A stretch of 11,138 nucleotides of DNA from Nitrososphaerales archaeon TH526 (GTDB lineage: Archaea > Thermoproteota > Nitrososphaeria > Nitrososphaerales > Nitrososphaeraceae), in the NCBI GenBank assembly GCA_014523665.1, contig JAATVR010000358.1:1-11138 (forward strand), read 5' to 3'. The notes beneath the pieces are model-generated. The model made no database searches, was not told where the DNA came from, and was given only the letters and a program-made list of their open reading frames with translations. Below are positions 6,821 through 11,138 of this stretch, in pieces (within the stretch, counting starts at the first letter, position 1; each line of letters opens with the position of its first letter). Position numbers and translations under genes: made by a program.

Positions 6821-6840
6821 CTGCACCATACTGCACCGTA
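6821..6840. repeat. 10-bp tandem duplication that breaks the gene
   Basis: CTGCACCATA at 6821-6830 is followed directly by CTGCACCGTA at 6831-6840, 9 of 10 bases identical. Removing one copy restores a continuous frame across the site (QPSQYGA joined to DSWIPCPSG), so the duplication is the likely inactivating event. Confidence 0.75.
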
Positions 6841-6901
6841 CTGACTAGGCTGTACATTTTTGAATTTCTTCTCAAATTGATCCGATGTCTTTTTTCTGTG
6901 G

Positions 6902-6916
6902 TTTTGGCGCGCAAAA
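6902..6916. repeat. GCGCGC palindrome with AT arms, copy 1
   Basis: TTTTG-GCGCG-CAAAA: 5-bp inverted arms around a GC core. It lies within the 5' part of the broken gene. Compare 7063-7081 and 7231-7246. Confidence 0.5.
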
Positions 6917-7062
6917 TGACGCCGGTTAGATCTGCCCCATTTATTCTCAGATCTGACGAGTCTGACTTTGGATTGTGCCTTGGCACTTGACATTTTATTT
7001 ATATAACCTATAGTGAGTGATTCTGCGATATCTACTTGAAACACCAGGTCTGACTAGTGTCT

Positions 7063-7081
7063 AATTTGGCGCGCACAAATT
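7063..7081. repeat. GCGCGC palindrome with AT arms, copy 2
   Basis: AATTTG-GCGCGCA-CAAATT: perfect 6-bp arms around a GCGCGC core. It lies about 70 bases upstream of the ATG of the broken gene (6993, minus), in the position of a promoter or operator. Confidence 0.55.
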
Positions 7082-7150
7082 CTCCTGACTCAATCTATAC
7101 AATGAATAGAATACATCCATACATACAACATAGATATCAAAAGTATTAAC

Positions 7151-7158
7151 AAAAAAAA
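7151..7158 (-). terminator. T8 tract on the minus strand
   Basis: Eight A on the plus strand give eight T in minus-sense RNA. Oligo-T on the non-template strand is enough to end transcription in many archaea. It would stop transcripts leaving the integrase remnant before the next minus-strand gene. Confidence 0.4.
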
Positions 7159-7230
7159 TCTAGGATGAATTTACACCTCGCAAAATATACGGTACGCCTT
7201 TTGACCCAATCGAGGACCTTCATTACAAAT

Positions 7231-7246
7231 ATTTGCGCGCGAAAAT
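7231..7246. repeat. GCGCGC palindrome with AT arms, copy 3
   Basis: ATTT-GCGCGCGA-AAAT: 4-bp arms around a GCGCGC core, the third such site in about 345 bases. Confidence 0.45.
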
Positions 7247-7304
7247 AAAATGATAAGCATCCGGAGAAAATACTCAAAAACATGGACTGATCGTGCTGGA
7301 TTGA

Positions 7305-7322
7305 TGAATACAATGAATACAA
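7305..7322. repeat. Tandem 9-bp repeat TGAATACAA x2
   Basis: Two perfect adjacent copies, followed by AACTAACTAAC. Part of the unit recurs at 7099-7108. Low-complexity sequence next to the integrase remnant. Confidence 0.5.
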
Positions 7323-7325
7323 CAA

Positions 7326-7839
7326 CTAACTAACACCGTGGAAGAATTCCAATGTATTGTTCCATTTTCTAACCGTTCGTACCAATCCTCCTAATTTACT
7401 TGCATTCGTGTTACCTATGGCGCCTGCTCTATCTAGGTTTCTCTTGGCGATTGCTGCTTCTCCGCCCAGAATTCTTTCTATTGTGTTATTAGTCACTCTC
7501 TTGTCAACAGTACATTCATGTCGCTCGAAGTTCCATCTGAGAGCCCAAGAACGTCGCTTACGCTCAGTTAAGTGCACGAATATCTTCCTTGTTTGCATTT
7601 CTAAATGATTTGCGCAAGAAATTTTTCATGGAAATCAACGCTGTTATGCAATGAGTAATCCAGAGTATCGCGTTTGCATTGTCTGTCATATATTCTACAA
7701 ATTTCAAGAGATCCGTCCTGTCTGACCGATCCAGGCCTCTCTTAACGCTTTCAATCCAGTCCGATAATTTCTTTTGTCGGTTGTAGATGTCTCTCGTATG
7801 ATTCCTTGAATCTGAATTGGAAGGTACGGTGTTGGATCT
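7326..7839 (-). pseudogene. Tyrosine recombinase (integrase) N-terminal remnant beside tRNA-Val
   Basis: A minus-strand frame open from 7839 to TGA at 7564 encodes 91 residues with no good early start codon. It includes KKLSDWIESVKRGLDRSDRT, then DLLKFVEYM, then ILWITHCITALISMKNFL, and finally SFRNANKEDIRAL. This fits the SAM-like core-binding domain of archaeal tyrosine recombinases: a helix with W-I-x-S-[VL]-K-x-G-L, a 'LLKF' helix, an 'AL-I-S' helix, and the closing 'A-x-[RK]-E-D-I' motif. At about 7570 the protein-like frame changes to one that starts ERKRRSWALRWNFER and ends at TAG 7326. The catalytic Arg...His-x-x-Arg...Tyr domain is not seen, so the gene is dead. It lies just past the 3' end of tRNA-Val in the same direction, the usual place for an integrase of an element inserted there. 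The last 60 residues (ILGGEAAIAKRNLDRAG) are not recognised and may be other element sequence. Confidence 0.6.
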
Positions 7840-7908
7840 CTAATAATACCTTTGGTTTTCGACCTGTACCAGTATTTCTTATATCAGGGATTCTAACCAA
7901 GGCTACAA

Positions 7909-7983
7909 TGGAGGGGATGGGATTCGAACCCATGACCACCTGCGTGTAAGGCAGGTATCCTAACCAGTCTAGACAACCCCTCC
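7909..7983 (-). tRNA. tRNA-Val (anticodon UAC)
   Basis: The minus strand folds as a full cloverleaf. The 7-bp acceptor stem is perfect (GGAGGGG with CCCCTCC). The D arm is GTCT/GGAT with a 10-base loop containing GG. The anticodon stem is CCTGC/GCAGG with loop CTTACAC; anticodon TAC is at 7946-7948 on the plus strand as GTA. The variable loop has 5 bases, and the T arm is ATGGG-TTCGAAT-CCCAT. The discriminator is A and no CCA is encoded, as is usual in archaea. There is no intron. It decodes valine GUA and probably GUG codons. Position 9 is U, where A or G is more common. A TATA-like element lies about 39 bases upstream. The 3' end is the likely attachment site of the lost element. Confidence 0.96.
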
Positions 7984-8017
7984 CCTATTGATCCGGATGC
8001 ACTTCCAATCCGTTATT

Positions 8018-8028
8018 CTATATTAATG
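8018..8028 (-). promoter_or_regulatory. TATA element of the tRNA-Val gene
   Basis: CATTAATATAG in minus sense, centred about 39 bases before the tRNA 5' end at 7983. That allows a primary transcript with a 5' leader of about 10 bases for RNase P to remove. Confidence 0.45.
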
Positions 8029-8033
8029 TGTTT

Positions 8034-8112
8034 TATCAAGGTATGAAACCTTGGTATATCGGACTTATGAAATGACCCGGCATTTCGACCGTCATCCTGA
8101 AAGGGTGATGAC
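8034..8112. repeat. Two inverted repeats between tRNA-Val and the 8154 gene
   Basis: The first is CAAGGT-ATGAA-ACCTTG (8037-8053), with weaker pairing extending outward to 8034 and 8056. The second is GTCATC (8091-8096) with GATGAC (8107-8112), with an inner CC/GG pair. Both lie between divergent promoters. They could be operators or RNA hairpins; nothing else in this 170-base gap is recognisable. Confidence 0.35.
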
Positions 8113-8123
8113 TGCATCAATAG

Positions 8124-8133
8124 GATATATTAG
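8124..8133 (+). promoter_or_regulatory. TATA box of the 140-residue zinc-ribbon gene
   Basis: GATATATTAG is centred 25 bases before the ATG at 8154, which predicts a leaderless transcript and supports that start. Confidence 0.6.
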
Positions 8134-8153
8134 TCCTAGAAAATAGGGGTATT

Positions 8154-8576
8154 ATGATGTCGGAAGGTTCTTCTAAGGGCGATCTAGCCGAACTAGGAGA
8201 GCAGCTGAAGCAGGTATTAGAGGACGTGCAGGACAAGTATGAAACATTCATCGATGATGCTCAGCTTTACAAGAAAGGAAAGATTGATGATGTTGATTTT
8301 TTTTACAAGTTAAGCGAATATCTACTAGATCTCACCAAAGTAAACTTCCTAGAAGCACGGTTTGTCCTTGAATTAAAGGGCATCATGGAAGCTAAAGGCC
8401 GCAAGGGGCAAGCAGAGTCACATGAGTTGAGCGTTTCAAGCAAAGTCCCTATCCCGAGTTTTTCTAGCGGCGACAGACCTGGAAGCCAGCTCAAACGAAG
8501 CTGCAAAGGTTGCGGTGCAGAGATTGGCCCTAAGGCCAAATTTTGCAGGGCATGTGGAAAATCGCAAGGAGAATGA
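8154..8576 (+). CDS. Helical protein with C-terminal zinc ribbon (CxxCG-x10-CxxCG)
   Basis: This 140-aa protein has residues 8-82 forming a mostly helical, acidic segment (LAELGEQLKQVLEDVQDKYE, then FFYKLSEYLLDL and ARFVLELKGIMEAKG), probably a helical bundle or coiled coil. A flexible Ser/Pro-rich linker (about 88-113) leads to the zinc ribbon CKGCGAEIG...KFCRACG, with ligands Cys117, 120, 131 and 134. The ribbon matches that of the 4943-5338 protein, while the rest differs. No catalytic motif is visible; a scaffolding or partner-binding role is inference. The first of two adjacent ATG codons is taken because the TATA box lies 25 bases upstream. The gene converges on 8681-8974, with a strong hairpin between them. 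Confidence 0.82.
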   Translation: MMSEGSSKGDLAELGEQLKQVLEDVQDKYETFIDDAQLYKKGKIDDVDFFYKLSEYLLDLTKVNFLEARFVLELKGIMEAKGRKGQAESHELSVSSKVPIPSFSSGDRPGSQLKRSCKGCGAEIGPKAKFCRACGKSQGE

Positions 8577-8662
8577 GAGCCTATCTCCTAATTCTAACAA
8601 CGGAAAGGCCATCCCGCTTTCGTTACGATACCTTTCTATTGGTTTCTTAAGCGGTGTAGTTG

Positions 8663-8687
8663 GGATTAGATTTTTTGAATCTAATCC
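8663..8687. terminator. Perfect 10-bp hairpin between convergent genes
   Basis: GGATTAGATT (8663-8672) and AATCTAATCC (8678-8687) pair perfectly around a TTTTG loop. The right arm includes the TAG stop of the minus-strand gene (8681-8683). The plus-strand gene ends 86 bases before it. Its symmetry would let it act on both converging transcripts, as terminator or 3'-end stabiliser. Confidence 0.6.
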
Positions 8688-8974
8688 TTCTTCCTACGGG
8701 CGCCAAAGTTCATCTCTACACCCCTTCGTTCGGTAATATCAAGGGTAAATGATTCGTTATCAAGAATTGGGAAACTCGAAACGAGTGATTCCTCGCATAA
8801 AATACATCCGTTTTCAATTACATCCAACCTCGATTTGTCAATAAACGTTGCAGCCCAATGACAATTGTCACATAGGACAAATATGGCTTCTTTTGCCCTT
8901 CGATTCGTTTCATTGTTTGTTGAAGCTAGAACATTTGACGTAGAAGGTGTGGTGCTTTCAGTTGTACCATTCAT
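8681..8974 (-). CDS. Small CxxC...CxxC metal-binding protein
   Basis: This 97-aa protein has a polar, Ser/Thr/Asn-rich N-terminus (1-28). A compact domain follows with CDNCHW at 35-40 and CILC at 57-60: C-x2-C-x18-C-x2-C, the layout of a treble-clef or zinc-ribbon site, with His39 adjacent. The rest is strand-like (SFTLDITERRGVEMNF) and ends in a basic RRKKD tail. There is no membrane segment. A DNA- or protein-binding role is inference; no family is named with confidence. ATG at 8974 has TATA-like sequence about 41 bases upstream (9011-9020), which predicts a short leader. The stop codon lies inside the terminator hairpin. Confidence 0.75.
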   Translation of the reverse strand: MNGTTESTTPSTSNVLASTNNETNRRAKEAIFVLCDNCHWAATFIDKSRLDVIENGCILCEESLVSSFPILDNESFTLDITERRGVEMNFGARRKKD

Positions 8975-9010
8975 GCGAATCCAAATTCATGCATTCTAAC
9001 ACAGGTGAAC

Positions 9011-9030
9011 AATATAAATTCTATTATAAA
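9011..9030 (-). promoter_or_regulatory. Adjacent TATA-like elements upstream of the 97-residue gene
   Basis: In minus sense TTTATAATAG (9021-9030) is followed by AATTTATATT (9011-9020). The nearer one predicts a start near 8990 and a leader of about 15 bases before the ATG at 8974. Confidence 0.45.
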
Positions 9031-9165
9031 GGGATCAGCAAAAATCTGTTCGAAGTCAAGACGGAATAATCCTCCTCCCCCGTAGAGCAGATCGTGTTCG
9101 TATAATCCTAGATTAAGTCTTTTTTTTGCAGAGAAACCAAGACGTGAAACGGCAAATAACCAACT

Positions 9166-11127
9166 CTATGATAGATTCTGTTCCAATTTACTCTCAAGGA
9201 TGGAACTTACCTTTTTTCCATCTACTCTGCCTCTAAGTAGTGACATACTTCGGCCCATCAATGTTCCCAATGAATCTCTACCTTTTTCTTTAATTAGGAC
9301 CATGTTATCGGTGATAATCCTGTCTATAATTTCATACAATTCACTCTCGCTTACTTGCTCAAGGCCTAGAATTTGAATGGCCTTTTTTACATCATCAAGA
9401 TCCTTCGTTAGCATGGTTTCAAAGATTACTGGAATCGATTCCTTCGCTATGTCCCCTGCATCAAGTAGTTGAAATGCTTTTTTTATTGTCTGATCAGAGA
9501 GTCTATCTGTATTCAAGCCCTTTCTCCTAAGACTAGTGAAGTCTTCGGTTATTTTTGAAGCAACGAAAGTTGGCTGTACCTTTGTACATTTGACTATGTC
9601 ATCAAAGAGTTTCAGGCGCTCAGAGTCAAAAATTTCGAGGGCTAGTTTTCGGTTAAGTTGATATCTTTGCATTATATCCTTTATGTAACTGTCGAATGGT
9701 TTGGGCACAAAGCCTTTCAATGATTCCAAAATCAAATCATCTATTTTTATGGGAAGGACATCAGTTTCAGGATACATCCGGCTGGACCCAGGTCTTGGTC
9801 TCATGAAAATCGTTTTTCCATCCAGCGCCGCTGCTCTTGTTTCAGGAACAACACCTTGTGGTGCTTGCTTCATCCTCTGAAGAATTGCATCAACGGCGAA
9901 TTGAACCCTATCACTATCTCCGCCAATTAGAATAAACGCGTCACGGCCGTTCACTAGATTCAATCTTTCCTTGATCGAAGCAACTTCGAACTCTGTTATT
10001 CCATAGTTGGGCAGTTCATCAGAATGAAATATTCCGCCTAGTCCATAGAATCTTACTATTTCAGCTAGTTGTCTGCCAAGCCTCACCCCTACATAGGGCT
10101 CGAATCCTAAAATTCCATCGAATCCCTCTGCTTTTATCGCCTTAAATTGTGTACCTTCTCTCTCCAAAATCCGAATTACTGCCTTAGAGGAAGAGCGTCT
10201 CAAAATATCAGTTGCGTCTACTACGATAAACTCTTGAATTTCCTCTTTATTGTGTTCCATGGTGTAAGAGAGACGTCTTTGAGTTAGCTCAGCTGCGATT
10301 CGTATCAAGCCAAGCTGTCTGGTTGTTTCAAATTCTATAACTTTGATGAGCTGATCTAGCTGTTGTATACCTTTAATTTCTACAACTGCGCCTCCGTTGA
10401 CCGAGACATTGATATCTTGCCTTATGGTCCCTATGCCTCTTTCTACCCTTTTACTAGCTCTAAGCAGCCTTCCTAATGTTACTGCAACTTGTAATACTTC
10501 TTGAGCAGTCCCTCTCATCGGTTCCAGAGCTACCTCGACCAACGGAGTACCCAGTCTGTCAAGGGAGTATTCTCTAGTGATATTGTCGTCAGATAGGAGT
10601 CGAGCTGCATCCTCTTCCAGGCAGACGCTTTGGACTCCCAGCTTCTTATTTCCTTCTATCTCCAAATATCCTCCTGTGGCAATTAACATAGTCCGTTGAA
10701 ATCCTGTCGTATTAGATCCATCGATTACAATTTTTCTCATAACGTGAATCTCATCAACTATATTAGAATGGAGTGCCATCGCAAGTATAAGGGCTGTTTC
10801 GAGAGATTCTCTGTCTACGGAATGGGGTGGCTCTTCATCCGCCTCCACTAAACAACTCGTGGAGGGATGACTGTGATATCTTATAGATTTCATTTTTGTA
10901 GCCTCGAAGAGGGCTGCAGGATCGTACCCACCTAGCTCACTATGAGCTGGCCTTAGTCTACGCATAAACGCCAGAGTTGTATGTTCGGTGCCTTTGTTGC
11001 TACATTCACAAAAGAGCTTACTCTGAGAAGCCAATTGTTGGTGGATCTCCAAGCCTACCAGTACATTAGCTTCTGGTTTTTTTTGATCCACTTCCAGAGG
11101 AGAATGCTTTGAACCAGTCTTAGGCAC
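9166..11127 (-). CDS. gatE: Glutamyl-tRNA(Gln) amidotransferase subunit E
   Basis: GatE is the tRNA-binding and kinase/amidating subunit of the archaeal GatDE complex. The complex converts Glu-tRNA(Gln) to Gln-tRNA(Gln) with ATP and with ammonia from the GatD glutaminase. The protein has the GatB/E cradle with VGLEIHQQL (24-32), KLFCEC (37-42), EADEEPPHSVD (95-105), KIVIDGSNTTGFQRT (132-146) and RQDINVSV (236-243). An AspRS-like insertion at about 300-420, specific to GatE, has GFDGILGFEP (335-344) and ELPNYGITEFEV (371-382). The cradle resumes at ETRAAALDGKT (429-439) and MYPETDVLP (451-459). Next come the helical linker and the YqeY-like tail (to 653), which contacts tRNA. Length is normal for GatE. 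The GTG at 11127 is the first start inside the window, but the frame stays open to the edge. An NTG codon straddling 11139 (then ATA GCT AAA) is probably the true start. Confidence 0.96.
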   Translation of the reverse strand: MPKTGSKHSPLEVDQKKPEANVLVGLEIHQQLASQSKLFCECSNKGTEHTTLAFMRRLRPAHSELGGYDPAALFEATKMKSIRYHSHPSTSCLVEADEEPPHSVDRESLETALILAMALHSNIVDEIHVMRKIVIDGSNTTGFQRTMLIATGGYLEIEGNKKLGVQSVCLEEDAARLLSDDNITREYSLDRLGTPLVEVALEPMRGTAQEVLQVAVTLGRLLRASKRVERGIGTIRQDINVSVNGGAVVEIKGIQQLDQLIKVIEFETTRQLGLIRIAAELTQRRLSYTMEHNKEEIQEFIVVDATDILRRSSSKAVIRILEREGTQFKAIKAEGFDGILGFEPYVGVRLGRQLAEIVRFYGLGGIFHSDELPNYGITEFEVASIKERLNLVNGRDAFILIGGDSDRVQFAVDAILQRMKQAPQGVVPETRAAALDGKTIFMRPRPGSSRMYPETDVLPIKIDDLILESLKGFVPKPFDSYIKDIMQRYQLNRKLALEIFDSERLKLFDDIVKCTKVQPTFVASKITEDFTSLRRKGLNTDRLSDQTIKKAFQLLDAGDIAKESIPVIFETMLTKDLDDVKKAIQILGLEQVSESELYEIIDRIITDNMVLIKEKGRDSLGTLMGRSMSLLRGRVDGKKVSSILESKLEQNLS

Positions 11128-11138
11128 TTTAGCTATCA

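Larger units (their letters stand above)
6326..6993 (-). pseudogene. Broken gene for an unidentified protein of about 219 residues (two frameshifts)
   Basis: Three overlapping minus-strand frames make one protein when two indels are repaired. Segment 1 starts at ATG 6993 (MSSAKAQSKVRLVRSENKWG) and runs to QPSQYGA. Segment 2 continues DSWIPCPSGYTRGQGWNC, then WLGYRISRNPKNGETVQDRL, to ELWFKRVQEEKARA. Segment 3 continues HIQEIVDASMLTEQEKEW and ends PENPNDMVE at 6326. The first break is exactly a 10-bp tandem duplication (6821-6840). The second lies at or near a GCGCGCGC tract (6517-6524), where loss of one GC pair would explain the frame change. The N-terminal 45 residues are basic, which suits nucleic-acid binding; the middle has Trp, Cys and Arg-rich motifs. 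I do not recognise the family. The position beside an integrase remnant suggests cargo of a former integrated element. Confidence 0.55.
6994..7325. other. 332-base stretch without a supported gene
   Basis: AT-rich sequence between the integrase remnant and the broken gene. It contains two GCGCGC palindromes, a T8 tract on the minus strand (7151-7158) and the TATA-like TTATATAAAT on the minus strand at 6998-7007. That element is too close to the ATG at 6993 to serve it. A perfect tandem TGAATACAA pair lies at 7305-7322, and a related ACAATGAATA at 7099-7108. A minus-strand frame at about 7150-7225 beginning MKVLDWVKRR encodes only about 25 residues and is not supported further. Confidence 0.5.

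Noticed and set aside
7357..7608. 83-residue hydrophobic plus-strand ORF
   Set aside because: Antisense of the minus-strand frame in the integrase region; its hydrophobicity comes from reversed codons.
7751..7939. 62-residue minus-strand ORF starting inside tRNA-Val
   Set aside because: The MVMGSNPIPS start is translated tRNA sequence. Downstream, the integrase signature lies in a different frame, so it is at most the old integrase start region.
8097..8112. CTGA followed by GTGATGA, resembling a D'/C' pair of a C/D box sRNA
   Set aside because: No matching outer C and D boxes at the required distances; the bases are better explained by the hairpin.
1..11138. CRISPR arrays, transposase genes or long direct repeats
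   Set aside because: No regularly spaced repeats, no recognisable transposase motifs and no terminal inverted repeats were seen.

Overview
The window looks like a chromosomal segment of an archaeon, most likely a Nitrososphaerota (Thaumarchaeota) member. The main evidence is an archaeal Hel308 helicase, GatE (a subunit found only in archaea), an ALG7-like GlcNAc-1-phosphate transferase, several small proteins with C-terminal zinc ribbons, GTG/TTG starts, and AT-rich TATA elements placed 25-35 bases before start codons, as expected for leaderless archaeal mRNAs. The assignment to Nitrososphaerota is inference; the archaeal assignment is firm.

Layout. 1-838 has no intact long gene. On the minus strand it holds a 34-residue zinc-ribbon ORF and chains of protein-like segments that hop between frames, read here as decayed genes. 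839-3037 (+) is the Hel308 helicase. 3293-4552 (+) is a two-gene unit: an ALG7-like membrane transferase followed by a two-helix membrane protein. 4718-4843 (+) is a possible 41-residue Cys-rich protein. 4943-5338 (-) and 5557-6045 (+) are divergent: a zinc-ribbon protein and a hydrophilic protein of unknown function, separated by 218 bases with TATA elements on both strands and two odd-centred palindromes.

6046-7905 is a degraded accessory region, all readable on the minus strand. A roughly 219-residue protein of unknown family is broken by a 10-bp tandem duplication and again at a GCGCGCGC tract, and is followed by an 80-residue ORF. Upstream of these, directly after the 3' end of a tRNA-Val(UAC) gene (7909-7983), lies the N-terminal part of a tyrosine recombinase, also frameshifted. 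This suggests the scar of an element that integrated at tRNA-Val. Several GCGCGC palindromes flanked by AT-rich inverted arms occur only in this part.

8154-8576 (+) is a second zinc-ribbon protein. It converges on 8681-8974 (-), a CxxC...CxxC protein, across a perfect 10-bp hairpin that probably terminates transcription from both sides. 9166-11127 (-) is gatE, whose true start probably lies one base beyond the right edge and overlaps the upstream gene (expected to be gatD).

The intact genes serve housekeeping roles: fork repair (Hel308), protein glycosylation (ALG7-like enzyme) and Gln-tRNA formation (GatE). The accessory part consists of remnants and small metal-binding proteins. I see no complete novel multi-gene system. 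The most interesting features are the tRNA-Val integration scar with its palindromes and the small Cys-rich proteins.
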